Source: Rapana venosa (Eukaryota > Mollusca > Gastropoda > Neogastropoda > Muricidae). Taken from it: a DNA stretch of 64,000 nucleotides. This document shows positions 9,830-20,342 of this stretch, in pieces. The DNA lies in the NCBI GenBank assembly GCA_028751875.1, contig CM054154.1:53452594-53516593 (forward strand), given 5' to 3'. Numbering within the stretch: position 1 is the stretch's first letter; each line of letters begins with the position of its first letter. The notes under the pieces were generated by a model, which saw nothing but the letters and a program-made list of their open reading frames with translations, was not told the origin of the DNA and did no database searches. A program made the position numbers and the translations under genes.

Positions 9830-10262
9830 CTGATGCAGACCCAGCTTCGCTGGGCAGGCCATGTATTCGCATGCCAGACCATCGGCTCCCCAAGAAACTT
9901 CTGTTTGGAGAACTTCAGCATGGAAAGCGCTCCCCGGGAGGCCAGAAGGAAACGCTTCAAGGACACTCTGAAAGCCCCACTGAAAGCCTTCAACATTGAC
10001 AAAACTCATGGGAGCAGGCGCAATGGAGAGGCCACAGGCGAGCAGCTGTACGCAGTGATGCCAAGGCCCACGAAGCAAACAGAATTGCGACAGCTGACAA
10101 CGCAGGCAAGACAGGAAAGATAGAGCCTCCAAGACTCCAAAAGCAGTCACTATACCCTGTCCATACTGCTCAAGAACTTTTCAAGTGCGAATTGGCCAAA
10201 TAAGTCATCTTCGCACCCACAGAAATGGACCCTCCCAATCCTAGGATGAATAGATGGTCATC
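9830..10262 (+). pseudogene. C-terminal domain of element 2, with intact C2H2 finger
   Basis: LRWAGHVF and RMPDHRLPKKLLFGELQHGK (adjacent frames) and KRFKDTLKAPLKAFNID form the conserved C-terminal block of many APE-RT LINEs. After it, in one frame, comes a classical finger: CPYC-x12-HLRTH, coded at 10158-10220, with all four ligands present (C-x2-C-x12-H-x3-H). Such fingers are thought to bind nucleic acid during retrotransposition. The finger is unbroken although the upstream protein is not. Confidence 0.8.
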
Positions 10263-10291
10263 ATCGATCCCGATGGATGAACAACAACAAC

Positions 10292-10318
10292 ATATAATAT
10301 ATATATATATATATATAT

Positions 10319-10349
<31 letters not shown>

Positions 10350-10357
10350 ATATAAAA
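10292..10357. repeat. (TA)n microsatellite at the 3' end of element 2
   Basis: About 65 bp of TA with a few interruptions, directly after the (ACA)n end of element 2. Confidence 0.9.
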
Positions 10358-10452
10358 TTTTATACTTGAGAAATATAGTTTAGGAAAAACAAGTGCAGGT
10401 AACCAGTTTCAACTTTTGAATTTTGTCCAAGATCGAATACACACACACACAT

Positions 10453-12437
10453 CATCATCATCATCATCAGACCCGTGACCTTGGCGGTCGTGGGGAACAC
10501 GAAAGACGATGCCGTGGTAAGCCTCCCCCATCCATCTCGGTCTCGGCCTCTGCGCAGTAGTGCAGAGTCATTCGTCCTTGTCCATTTTCTGATGTTGTCC
10601 ATCCATGACTTGTTCTGTCTTCCCCTCTTTCTGCCACCTTCCAGTGTTCCCTGCAGTACTGTTTTTGGCAGAGTGTTGTGGCGGGTGACGTGGCCGAACC
10701 ATGTCAGCTTTTTCTTCTTGACGATGGTGAGAAGGGGTTCCTGTGGACCTGCCAGCCGTGTTAAATTTTACTCTTGACAAAATTCATTGGTCTTTCGTTC
10801 TCTCCAGGAATGCCCCGCAGTTTTTTATGGAATTTTGTTTCAAATGGGCTGGATTAGCTTTGCTGTTTCAGCAGTCAATGTCCAATTTTACTTCCGCACA
10901 GCAGGATAGTCTGAAATTAGGGCTTTGTAGAGCTTTAGTTTGATTGGGAAACTGATCTCTTTACTTTTCCATATGGTGGTGAGTTTTGTCATGGAAGATG
11001 GGTTGCCATGGCTATTTTGACTTTGATTTCTGTCGTTGATCGCCCGTCCTTTGTGAGTGTAGCGCCAAGGTATTTAAAAGCGTCTACCTCCTCCAGTTGT
11101 TGGCCGTTCATGTAAATTTTAGCAGTGGCGTTGCTCGTGCTGTTCACAAGTACTTTACTTTTCTCGGAGCTCACCTCCATCCCATATGCTCCAGCTCTGT
11201 TCTCAAGTCTGGTCGTAAGATCTTGCAGCTCTGTGTTACTTTCGCCCATGAGGTCAATGTCATCGGCAAACCGCAAGTTGTTGAGGGGTCTGCCGCCAAT
11301 AAAGATGGTAGAGTGGAAGTCATGGAGGGTCTCTCTCATAATGTTTTCCAAGAACAGATTAAACAGGACTGGAGATAACAGGCATCCTTGTCGGACCCCA
11401 ACTGTGGTTTTGAAGTAGTCTCCGACCTGATTGTTCAGAAGGACTGCACTGCTTGCGGTGTTGTATAGTGCTTGAATGGTTTGCACTAGTCCTTCTTCAA
11501 TGCCAAACATTCTGAGGACCTGCCACAGGCCTTCGTGCCACACTCTGTCGAAAGCCTTTTTGAAGTCGATGAAGTTGTGGAACAGGTCTCTCTGATGTTG
11601 AAGCTGTTTTTCCATCAGAGTGTGGCAGTTAAAAATCTGTTCGATTGTGCTCCTGCCTGCCCTGAACCCAGCTTGTTCCTCAGCAAGGTGTTATTTTGCC
11701 TCCTTCTTGAGTCGATTCAAAATAACTTTGAGCATGATCTTGCTGGCGTGGCTGATGAGGCTGATTGTTCTATAGTTTGGGCATTGGCATAAATTCCCCT
11801 TCTTGGGCAGGGGTATTATGAGTGATTGTGTCCATTCTGTTGGTCACTGTTTTGTCTCCCAAATCTTCTGACAGATAGCTGTAACATGTGTGATGACTGT
11901 TTCGCCACCATGCTTGAGCAGCTCTGCTGGTATGTTGTCTGCTCCTGGAGACTTTTCTACTGGTAAACTGCGGATGGCTTCTTTCACTTCTTCCCTCAGT
12001 ATAGGTAATGGCGAGGGTGCTCTTGATGTTGCTGCTTTCTCTTCTATTATGCTCTTGTCAGGTTGTTATATGGGTTAGTGTTACAATTCTTGACAATACT
12101 CAGACCACCTGTTCAATGCAGCTGAGCTTTCTGTGAGGAGGTGTCCGGAGCTGTCTTCAATGACTGATGATTTGGTTTGAAGTGGTTTTGTGAGTTTCTT
12201 CAGGGTGTCGTATGCCTTTTTACTGTTGCCCACTTTCATGCTTTTTTCGATCTCATCACATTGATCACTGATCCACTTCTCTCTGGCCTTTAACATTGAC
12301 TTCTTCACAAGATTGTTGGCCTCCCGGTATTCTTTAGGGTTGGAAGACCTGGTTGGTTTCAGTGCTCTTCTTGTATCGCAGAGGTCCAAGATGTCATTGG
12401 TAGTCCATGGCTGGTGTTTATTCCTCTGACGACCGAG
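10453..12437 (-). mobile_element. RTE-like (CFDP2-type) LINE, copy 3, 5'-truncated
   Basis: A minus-strand element keeping the RT, the C-terminal region and the 3' end. It ends in an (ATG)n tail (CATCATCAT on the plus strand, 10453-10470). Its 5' truncation at 12437 lies just after the endonuclease-RT linker and abuts a microsatellite, as expected for incomplete target-primed reverse transcription. It overlaps copy 1 at very high identity from 11349 to 12437. Confidence 0.88.
10500..12400 (-). pseudogene. Reverse transcriptase and C-terminal region of LINE copy 3
   Basis: Longest readable stretch is 11615-10989: motif A (FIDFKKAFDRVWH), GVRQGCLLSPVLFNLFL, the catalytic RFADDIDLM (FADD at 11259-11270), GMEVSSEKSKVLV and KYLGATLTKDG. 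Upstream pieces cover the linker (WTTNDILDLCDTRRALKPTR) and fingers. Downstream, 10780-10500 gives GRQNKSWMDN-like and IRKWTRTNDSALLRRGRDRDGW (split here for length), the C-terminal block. Frame breaks near 10985, 11690 and 12080 inactivate it. Confidence 0.85.
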
Positions 12438-12482
12438 TGTGTGTATGAGATGCGTGCGTGTGTGTGCATGCATGTGTCCGAT

Positions 12483-12484
<2 letters not shown>

Positions 12485-12518
<34 letters not shown>

Positions 12519-12520
12519 AT

Positions 12521-12562
<42 letters not shown>

Positions 12563-12565
12563 GGG

Positions 12566-12632
<67 letters not shown>
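12485..12632. repeat. (CA)n then (TA)n compound microsatellite
   Basis: (CA)n at 12485-12517 followed by an interrupted (TA)n to 12632, at the truncated 5' edge of LINE copy 3. Confidence 0.92.
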
Positions 12633-12634
<2 letters not shown>

Positions 12635-12717
12635 TAGGTATCTCTCCACTCTCCTAACTAAAAGTAAATGGGCACTGCAGCATCTTCAAGATGTTTGAGC
12701 TGGGGAACACGCAATGA

Positions 12718-12860
12718 TCCCCCCCCCCCAAAGAAACACAAAAAACACCCCACAACAACAACCACAAACAAAAAACCCAACAACAACAAAACAAAAAAAA
12801 AAACCCCCAAAACAAACCAATCACCCAACCAACCAACCAACCAAACAAACAAACTAATAA
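12718..12860. repeat. Low-complexity poly-C and A/C-rich stretch
   Basis: A run of C at about 12720-12729, then AAACAC, ACAACAACAAC, poly-A and (CCAA)n words. The Lys/Asn/Pro-rich frame across it is an artefact. Confidence 0.85.
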
Positions 12861-12914
12861 AACTCAGCTCATATGCAGAACTGCTAATGCGTATTTGTAT
12901 CCTTAGTGGTTAAT

Positions 12915-14604
12915 TAAGGTGAATAGTGTTATAGGCAGGTTGTATAAAGTCGAGAGATGGAGATATACTCATGGAAAAAGAAGATATTCTTAACAGGTGG
13001 GCAGAATACATCGAAGAGTTATACCACGACGACAGAGGTCCACCTCCTCATATTAGCAACGAAGATGGCCACATAATCATGGAAGACGAAGTGAGACATG
13101 CACTCAGCAAGATGAAAAGTGGTAAGGCGCCAGGACCTGATGATATCCCATCTGAATTGATAACAGCCCTGATGAAGTGGGAATTAAGGCGGTCACAAAA
13201 CTTACTAAAACAATATATATGGACACAGGAGAGATTCCGACAGATATGATAGAAGTCCATCTACATTGCGATCCCTAAGAAAATGGGTACAGCTGAATGT
13301 GACCAACATCGTATAATCAGCCTGATGAGTCACCTCACCAAAGTTCTTTTACGAATACTCATGAAGAGAATGAGAAATAAAATACTCCCAGAAATATCAG
13401 AAACGCAATTTGGATTCATGGCAGACAAAGGCACCAGAAATGCAATCTTTCGCATTGAAAACTCTCATGGAAAGATCCATCGAGGTCCAGAAAGACCTGT
13501 ACCTCTGCTTCATTGACTACTCAAAAGCGTTCGACAAAGTACGACACTCCGACTTGTTTGATATTCTGGCAGGGCTATACATCGACGGGAAAGATCTTCG
13601 AGTCCTCAGAAACATATATTGGGAACAGGAGGCAGCCATTAGAGTCGACAATAACATCAGTCAATATAGACCAATCTGCAGGGGTGTGAGGCAGGGCTGC
13701 GTGTTCTCGCCTGATTTATTTAATGTATATAGTGAAATAATTCTACGAAATATTGAGAATCATGAGGGAATTAGTGTAGGTGGCCACAACATCAACAACC
13801 TGAGATATGCAGATAGACACAGTCCTTATCGCCGACTCTGGAAGAAAAACTGCAAAAGATTTTAACAACAGTAACAGACGAAAGCGAAAAGAAAGGATTA
13901 CAGCTCAATGCAAAGAAGACAGAATGCATGGTGATCTCGAAAAAACCTGTTATACCACAATGCAACATAGCCTGTAAAGGAGAGAGAATCAGACAAGTAA
14001 ACACCTTTTAAATACCTTGGTTGTACTATCACCCCGGACGGCAAGTGTGACACAGAAATCAAGAAGAGAATCGGTCAATCTAAGGCAACTTTTAACAACA
14101 TGAAATGCATTTTTACCAACAGTAAGATAAGCCTCAAGACAAAGATCCATGTTTTGAGAGCCTACGTATGGTCCATTCTTCTGTACGGATGTGAGTGCTG
14201 GACCTAGCCAAAGACACAGAACAGCGACTAGAAGCAGTGGAAATGTGGTTCATCCGGAGAATCATGAAAATCTCATGGACAAAAGAAAAACTAATGCAGA
14301 AGTAATGGAAATGGCTGGGTACAAGAGATCCCTTCTCAACACCATCAGAGAAAGACAGCTCAAATTTTTCGGCCATATAATCAGGCTGACGGACTAGAGA
14401 AACTGTTATGGAGTGGCAAAATCTGTGGAAACAAGAGCAGAGGAAGACAACGCACAAAATTCACAGACAGCTTAAACAAATTCGCAACGAATAAAGAGGG
14501 CACTAACAATGAGCTCATGAGAGGGACCGAGAACAGGGAAGAATGGAGAGCCATGATCGTCGATGTCTGCAGGACCAGACCGGACACTTGAAGAAGAAGA
14601 AGAA
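12915..14604 (+). mobile_element. RTE-like LINE, copy 4, 5'-truncated, with (GAA)n tail
   Basis: A plus-strand element lacking the endonuclease. It opens in the RT linker (KEDILNRWAEYIEELYHDD), passes through palm and thumb, reaches the C-terminal RGTENREEWRAMIVDVC block, and ends at RTRPDT-stop followed by (GAA)n at 14590-14604. Protein motifs differ from copies 1 and 3, so it is a separate subfamily. Confidence 0.86.
12971..14588 (+). pseudogene. Reverse transcriptase of LINE copy 4, frameshifted at the active site
   Basis: Visible are SGKAPGPDDIPSELI (fingers), TQFGFMADKGTRNAIF, motif A CFIDYSKAFDKVRH, CRGVRQGCVFSPDLFN and LRYAD. At the catalytic YADD one extra A at 13815 shifts the frame; removing it would restore YADD and the usual hydrophobic run. 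Further breaks occur near 13200, 13500 and 14010. After the palm come KKTECMVISKK, a frame-shifted YLGCTITPDGKC, SILLYGCECW and RERQLKFFGHIIR. Confidence 0.85.
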
Positions 14605-14628
14605 GTGTTATATGGGTGTTGATAACTA

Positions 14629-14668
14629 ACACACACACACACACACACACAAGCACACACACACACAA
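14629..14668. repeat. (CA)n microsatellite
   Basis: Forty bases of CA with one AAGC interruption, shortly after the tail of LINE copy 4. Confidence 0.9.
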
Positions 14669-14699
14669 TGCATGCAATGTGCGTTTCGTTTCTTTTAGG

Positions 14700-14900
14700 T
14701 ATAGGCAGAAGTTGACTGTTTCCAGTTCCACGTTTACAGCAGCAACACTGTTTATCCTCAATAACCAACACCATCGTGGCTGTCGTCCCTCTCTTTGTCA
14801 AAGCCAGGCTCACAAGGCAGCTTGCTGTCTGTTTCAAGACTTTCACCGCATACGCAAACTTCTCACCATTGGTGAACCTCGGAGCTCTAGCCAAACAACA
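14700..14900 (-). repeat. Uncharacterised dispersed segment with an 'ARAPRFTNGE' reading
   Basis: Minus-strand GCTAGAGCTCCGAGGTTCA followed by GGTGAGAAGTTTGCGTATGC is shared with 51008-51060 (plus) and more weakly with 54520-54570 (plus). Read as protein, the three loci give ARAPRFTNGEKFAYA, ARAPRFSNGESF and GAQRFTISESVYA. The minus-strand frame at 14894-14700 stays open for about 65 codons. I cannot name it; it may be a degenerate mobile-element ORF or a non-coding repeat. Confidence 0.4.
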
Positions 14901-14924
14901 GAAATAAAAAGACTTTCGACAGTC

Positions 14925-14926
<2 letters not shown>

Positions 14927-14968
<42 letters not shown>
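14927..14968. repeat. Poly-C tract (42 bp)
   Basis: Forty-two consecutive C. Similar pure tracts occur at 22786-22832 (47 G), 37219-37249 (31 C) and 51793-51831 (39 G). Confidence 0.95.
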
Positions 14969-14984
14969 ACCCCTGATGTGGCCT

Positions 14985-15235
14985 CTGAGGCTGACAGGAC
15001 TATAAACAGTCAGATTGGGGTGGATTACCAGCAGCCATGGCGCGTGGTTTGCACTTTGGATTACGGAGTGGAAGGCCTCGGGTTCGAGCTCTACAAGACT
15101 CATAGGGATTTTTCGGACTCCGGCCGATTTCTACCCACAGTGAGTGTGCTGTGGGCTCAGTGGGAAAACTGGGACCACACAGTCGAGCTTCATCCACTTT
15201 TACGGATGCGAGGTTAAGAGTGTTGCTCAAATTAC
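14985..15235 (+). mobile_element. SINE-like repeat, family C, copy 1
   Basis: A head contains GGCGCGTGGTTTGCAC and a B-box-like GGTTCGAGCTC. The body reads CTCATAGGGATTTTTCGGAC, CCACAGTGAGTGTGCTGTGG, GACCACACAGTCGAGCTTCATC and GGATGCGAGGTTAAGAG. A reverse-oriented, strongly altered copy is at 22460-22700. The tRNA link rests only on the B box, so 'SINE' is tentative; 'dispersed repeat' is certain. Confidence 0.62.
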
Positions 15236-15317
15236 CTGACCAATACTGCAGGTATCTGTATCTCTCGGGCCCGGTTAACGCTGGGATATATTGTTATACT
15301 AGGCGTAGAGCACAACC

Positions 15318-15640
15318 TAGCCTAGTATAGCCTAGTGGTTAGAACATTGCGCTCGCAATCTGACCACCCGGGTTCTTTCCCCGTTCAAGGGGGACTTTCC
15401 CTGGATTAACATCATGCGACTCCACTCTCCCCCAAAAGTCTTCGTATGAGACATAAACCGAGGCCCCCCGGTACAACGCGCGCAGAACTTTTTTGCCCAC
15501 GAAAATTGTTCCGCTTTTCGTAAGATGGGCCTTGTGTGTGTGGGAACGATGAAAAAAATACAAAAACCGCATACACTCGGGATGGATGTAAAAAAAAAAA
15601 ACACATAGTGCTATTCCATATCCCGTATAAAAGAATTAAA
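15318..15640 (+). mobile_element. tRNA-headed SINE, family A, copy 2 (near full length)
   Basis: The A box is TAGCCTAGTGG and the B box is damaged (GGGTTCTTTCCCC). The body follows: GACTCCACTCTCCCC, GTCTTCGTATGAGACATAAA, CCGAGGCCC, TTCCGCTTTTCGTAAGA. The tail has ACCGCATACACTCGGGATGG, poly-A and GCTATTCCATATCCCGTAT. It aligns end to end with the copy at 40800-41135. Confidence 0.85.
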
Positions 15641-15659
15641 TAAAAAAAAAAAAAAAATA

Positions 15660-16435
15660 TCACGGACACCCCCATATCACAACCACGCATGCCCCAAACC
15701 ATACCACGACACCACCGCGCGTGCACACACAACACCGCGCGCGCGTGCATAGGTACACACTCACACACATACCACACACACATGAGCACGGACACAACAC
15801 TGTACCACACACTCACCCACCACACACACAAAAGGCTACACCACGGTGCACGGACATTGCAGCACACACACGCAGATCTCATACACACACATACACACGC
15901 AACACACACGCGCGCGCGCGCCCCCCAAAACCACACACACCCCACAACACACCACCCACGGCGCGCGCGAAAATAATGCAAGAAATAAAATAGTAGGCAA
16001 TAAGAATGCCATAATAAAAAAATTAAAAATAAAAGTAAAATAATAAATAAATAATGCAAAAAAAAAATCGGAGTCACACCAGCACCACCGCATGTATGCC
16101 CGACACACGCACATGTACACACACACTCCACACACCGCGCACGCGCGCGTGCGCGCATACGCAGTATGTGGGACACCGAATGCACAACACCACGCTCACC
16201 ACACATACACACGCACCACCACGCAGGGGCGCGCGCACGCACCACACACCAACACACCACGCACCACGCGTAGGTACACACACAGCACACGCCACAACAC
16301 ACACACACCCCACACAATGCAGGGACACACACCATAAAAACACACACTCACACCACAACCACACAACACACACACAACACACACAACACACAACACAACC
16401 AACAAAACATACACACGCCGCATGCCCACACAACA
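15660..16435. repeat. Long degenerate (CA)n/(CG)n array
   Basis: About 775 bp dominated by ACAC words with CGCG, CCAC and GCAC interruptions, broken only by an AT-rich piece at 15975-16065. All His/Thr- or Val/Cys-rich open frames here come from the repeat. Confidence 0.88.
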
Positions 16436-16439
16436 TTTT

Positions 16440-16665
16440 AAACCTCAGGGGGAGACTATAAACAGAGGTACTGTGTAAAACAAACGCAGAAAACCTTGCA
16501 CCACGAAAACCCCGTTTCACTCTACGATGAGTGGCCCATTGTTGCGGGGGAAAGGGATGACAATTTAACAAAACGATGCACAGGGGGACTAAGTTTTTTT
16601 TTAAAAGCCAAAAAAAAAGTATTGAGGCTTAATCATTATCCTCGAAAAGAATAAAAAGACCTTTA
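16440..16665 (+). mobile_element. SINE family A, 3' part
   Basis: Body and tail only: GGAGACTATAAACAGAGGTACTG, AACGCAGAAAACCTTGC, CCGTTTCACTCTACGATGAG, TGGCCCATTGTTG, GGATGACAATTTAACAAAACG and TTAATCATTATCCTCGAAAAG. Several sites differ from family A by adopting the neighbouring base. Confidence 0.75.
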
Positions 16666-16689
16666 GCCAAAAAAACCCAAGCATAATAT

Positions 16690-16865
16690 TATGAAATAAA
16701 TAAAGACAGAAACAGGAACAGATAGACAGACAACAGCAAAAAGACAAACAGACAGTCAGACAACAGACAGCGACAGACAGACAACAGACAGAAACAGACA
16801 GAAGATAGCAGTTAACAAACAAACAGTCAGTAGACAGAAAACCCAGACGAGGGGACAGAAGGCTG
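16690..16865. repeat. Degenerate (ACAG)n tract
   Basis: Repeated GACAGACA, ACAACAGACAG and GAAACAGACAG words over about 175 bp. A similar tract is at 18305-18545. Confidence 0.85.
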
Positions 16866-17224
16866 GTAGATGACAACAGAAAGAGAGAGATTTTAAAGCA
16901 TGAGAAAAAGTGACCCCCTAGGTCTCTCCACCAATGTTTGGGGGTGTGTACCCTTTCGTTTAAATCACTGGGGGTATTAATAATTTCATTGCCCCCAACC
17001 AGACACTTTTTACAGGGACGAAATACCCCCGCTACCGCTTCTTCTCTTTTTTTGTTAGAATTTATTTACGATTTCCTTGAAACAGTTGACGCTTTAAAAA
17101 AACTCTTCAAAACGTTGCCTGGCCACACGTCACCCCGGGGGCCGCGCGCGCGCGCACGCAAGCACGCACACCACACACACACACACCACAAAAACACGGG
17201 TAAGATAAAATCGAGGTCCCGTGT
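16866..17224. other. No gene recognised
   Basis: Contains a pyrimidine-rich stretch near 17040 and a short GCGCGC/CACACA run at 17135-17190. No coding homology is seen on either strand. Confidence 0.6.
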
Positions 17225-17430
17225 TTACCAAGATTTAGCGCACATAAAGAACCAGGCAAAAAAAGATTTTATTCCTAAACAGATGAGAAAAAAGTCACTT
17301 GTAGGGAAACACAGTTGAAACCCCCCCCCCCCCCCCCCAAAAAAAAAAAAAAAAAAAGGGTGGCGCTGCTCTTGGGGCACGTCTCCCCCCAAGAGCACCC
17401 GAATTTCACGCAAAAATCCCGTGATTTAAA
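17225..17430 (+). mobile_element. SINE family B, 3' part
   Basis: TTTAGCGCACATAAAGAACC matches the SINE at 2472-2680. GGTGGCGCTGCTCTTGGGG and GAATTTCACGCAAAAATC match the reverse complement of 28290-28345. An 18-C run at 17321-17338 and poly-A interrupt it, and its A/T-rich tail ends near 17450. Confidence 0.78.
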
Positions 17431-18304
17431 ATTTTAAAAAATAAAAATAAAAAATAACACAAAGTGGGTCACTTGCAAGAAATTTTTACGGGAACAAATA
17501 AGAGTAAAACCCGAAAATAAAAACGGTCAACCAGCAAAGCTAAAGAAAACCCTTGACAGGCCATCTCCTTTAAGACCCACATAAATAAAGGAATGCAGCA
17601 GCACACACCTGCAGTGGTAGGATCGTGGGCATGGCAGTTCTGCATCAGCTGAAAGCAGAACTGCGGATCGGCCCTCGTCTGACTCGATTTTCTGGGCTTT
17701 TGACTTTGGGAAGGACAGAGGATAACCCTGGGGTTTCTCGACATGGGGGGACACAATTCATGCATTTTCTTTGCCAAAAAAGAAAAGAAAAGAAAAAGGG
17801 CCACTTTTAGAAAAAAAACACATGCGACAGGATTTGGGGTTTTTTTTTTTTATTATTAAATGGTGGGGGCACTTCCTTGGGGAGAATAGCCTGTTTTTAT
17901 GGCATGCAAATCCCGGGGAATTGAATATAGTAGAAAAGGCAATACAAAACAGTACAAGCCTGTAAAATGCAACACGATACAGTAAATCAAAACGGTTCAA
18001 AAAATTTTTATACACTTAGACTTCCACTCACAATCCCCTGTGCTAAAAATCAGTACGCTCGCTACACTACAAAAATCATACACTGCCTACACCCCCCAAC
18101 TGCACTCACCCACCCACAAACATACAATGCAATGATGCAATACCTACATACAATATGTGCACTACACTACACCACACACTACCGCTTGCACTTTACACAC
18201 CACATATACCCCCTAACTGCACTGGCACACTACAAGCAAAAAAGTACACTTAAACTTCTACGCACGTACACTTCGCTACATACACACCCCTTTTCAATAA
18301 ACTT
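17431..18304. other. No gene recognised; altered low-complexity sequence
   Basis: Holds A-rich and T-rich runs, a 160-bp unassigned segment near 17560-17720 and an imperfect CACTACACTACA-rich part at 18055-18240. The segment at 17620-17715 has higher complexity but no homologue I recognise. Confidence 0.5.
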
Positions 18305-18545
18305 TTAAAAACAAAGAGCAAAAGACAGACACAGACAAATCAGACAACAGACACAGCAGAACTCAACAGACAGACAGACCAGACAGGACCAACAACAAAC
18401 AAGATAGAGAGAGACAGACAGACAACAAAAACAAAAGGTGCGCCGTGCGTGTGCCGCGGGGGGTTGTGGCGTTGACACACCCCACCACACCAACACACCC
18501 ACCACCCACACACAAACCACAGGCAGATAGACAAAGAAAAACAAC
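18305..18545. repeat. Degenerate (ACAG)n and (CCACACA)n tract
   Basis: GACAGACACAGACA, AACAGACAGACAGACC and GAGAGACAGACAGACAAC words, then CACCACACCAACACACCC. Same simple-repeat type as 16690-16865. Confidence 0.8.
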
Positions 18546-19110
18546 AGTTCATCTTCAGCAAACAAAAAAACATACCCCCCCCCCCAACAAAAACAAAAAC
18601 AACAACAAAAAACGTTAAACAATCACCCCACCTCTGGTTTTAAATTTCTAATTTCCCCAACCCCCTCCATCAGAAACAGTGCATTGATGCGGGTTTTTAA
18701 ATTGGTTGACTGAGGCTTCACGTTGATTTGATTGATTGATTATTTTTATTTATTATTATATCATTTTCATTACAATTTTTATCATTTTCATTGTTACTAG
18801 CTTTCTTTTCTTATATTTTTTACTTAATTTTTAGTGCATGCTGTGTAAAAATGAGTTATTGCAAGCGCTTTGATTTCCTCTCAAGATATACGCCATATTT
18901 TCCCAATTCTTCTTCTTCTTTTTTCTTCTTCTTAATTTTTCATTTATTGATTATTTTAAATTGATGTTTAAAAATTGACACCAACTGACTATTGATTATT
19001 CTTTCATTTATTCATTCATTCATAAAAAATGAAGTCTAAGGGAATTTATTGCGCGAATTTTGAAAAGAAACAAATCAAAGCGCTCTATAAATTGTATTAA
19101 ACTTTTTTGT
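18546..19110. other. AT-rich segment with a LINE/SINE 3'-tail module
   Basis: No coding is seen. At 18855-18905 TGCAAGCGCTTTGATTTCC then CAAGATATACGCC resembles the tail module at 28745-28800 and inside the satellite. A reverse-looking relative (AAATCAAAGCGCTCTATAAATTG) is at 19072-19098. TTGATTGATTGATT and CATTCATTCATT microsatellites lie beside them. Confidence 0.6.
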
Positions 19111-19149
19111 TATTAAAGCCCAAAAAAACCTCCACATTTTAAGACTTTA

Positions 19150-19400
19150 AAACTGTCCCCCCCCCCCCCCCCCCCCCAAAACCTGGACAAAGGACTCGTT
19201 AATTTGATTATGGTCCCCCCCCTCGCCAACAAAAGTATACAGGAAAGGAAAGGGGGATGGGGGCTCGGGAAAGGGGATGGGGTGGGGGGGGGGGGGGGGG
19301 GGCTAAGGGAGGAGGGGAGGGGGGGGGAAAGGGAGGAGACAAGGGTGTACCCCCCTCCCCTCCCTCCCCCCCCCCCCCCCCCCCCCAACACTGCATAAAA
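19150..19400. repeat. Cluster of poly-C and poly-G runs
   Basis: A 21-C run at 19157-19177, a G run at 19284-19302 inside a G-rich stretch and a C run near 19376-19386 lie within 250 bp. The mix of G-rich and C-rich runs on one strand could fold, but consensus error is an alternative. Confidence 0.85.
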
Positions 19401-19835
19401 AAAAAAGCCCGCGGGGTTTTTATTGCAAAAGGGAAAAGAACGGCTGAAAATGTGTCCCTGTCCCCGGGTTGGCAAGAAAATTTGGGTCTGTACAAATTTT
19501 ATTCCTATACCCCAGTGTTTTCAAGCTGCCCTCCCGGGGAAAACATTTTTTTGTGTGTTTTGGTTTTGTTTTTTGGGATTTTTCCTTTAGAAGAGGGGAA
19601 GAGAGGGGGGGGCTAGGAGTGGAGTGGTGTGTGTGTGTGTGTGGGGGGGGGGGGGGGTGGGGTGGGAAGGGAAAAGTGGGGGGGGGGGGTGGGTGGGGGA
19701 AGGGGTGAGTGGTGGTGGTGGTGTGTGTGTGTTGTGTGTGGAGAAGAGAGAGGAGAGAGGAGAGAGAGGGAGAGAGAGGAGGAGAGAGAGAGGAGAGAGA
19801 GAGAGAGAGAGAGAGACAAAACAGACAGACAACAG
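19401..19835. repeat. G-rich, (GT)n and (GA)n simple repeats
   Basis: From about 19600: GAGGGG, (GT)n, poly-G, GGTGG, (GT)n, then (GA)n with GACAGACAGAC to 19835. Bases 19401-19600 carry no feature I recognise. Confidence 0.82.
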
Positions 19836-19936
19836 ACAAACAATAACTTTTTTTTTGGTTAATTACACCCGCCCTCCAAGCAAGAAAAAACCACCAAAAC
19901 AAAACACCTGAGGGAAAACCCCACACACACAAACAC

Positions 19937-19969
<33 letters not shown>

Positions 19970-20342
19970 AAATATTTTTTAAGAGTATTTATTCCGGGGG
20001 ATAATAGAACACTTTAATTTATAGAAAGTGTCTTGCGTTAGGTACCACAGATGAGAGTGAGGTTCAATCACACCGGGGCCCCCTGAAAGAAACCGAGTCA
20101 GGTCGGCCCAAAGCATGGGCCTTACTTTAAAATTCCCCAAAAGCTGCCCTTTAAAGTTTTTTCTTAGATGGGTGTTTGTTGGGTTTTTTCGAATCTTCGA
20201 CAAAAAAAACCTTTTTATGTGGGAAGACGTTTTAACTGGTGACCTCCTTTTTTCCTCACTATATTGCTAATTAAAAATATTATATTAATATATATATATA
20301 AATATATATATAATATAATATATATAATATAATATATTTAAT
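19937..20342. repeat. Two (TA)n tracts flanking unassigned sequence
   Basis: TA runs at 19937-19975 and 20280-20342. The 300 bp between them are higher-complexity but have no recognisable product. Confidence 0.75.

Larger units (their letters stand above)
6238..10290 (+). mobile_element. APE-RT LINE with C-terminal C2H2 finger (element 2), highly degenerate
   Basis: A plus-strand element of about 4 kb: 5' region 6238-7040 without recognisable coding, endonuclease 7040-7850, RT 8270-9400, a conserved C-terminal block 9830-10123, a C2H2 finger 10158-10220, and a 3' end at (ACA)n then (TA)n. Many stops and frameshifts make it a fossil. Its protein motifs (ASWNVRT, FADDCAL, KRFKDTLK) differ from copy 1, so it is a separate family although the 5' ends are alike. 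Confidence 0.82.

Noticed and set aside
10158..10220. A host C2H2 zinc-finger gene
   Set aside because: It is a single finger directly after LINE C-terminal sequence and before the element's 3' end.
15660..16435. Frames of 80-311 codons rich in His/Thr or Cys/Val in CA-rich tracts
   Set aside because: Pure translation of (CA)n/(GT)n; the same holds for 36477-36666, 37808-38371, 41136-42045, 50158-50404 and 53275-53474.
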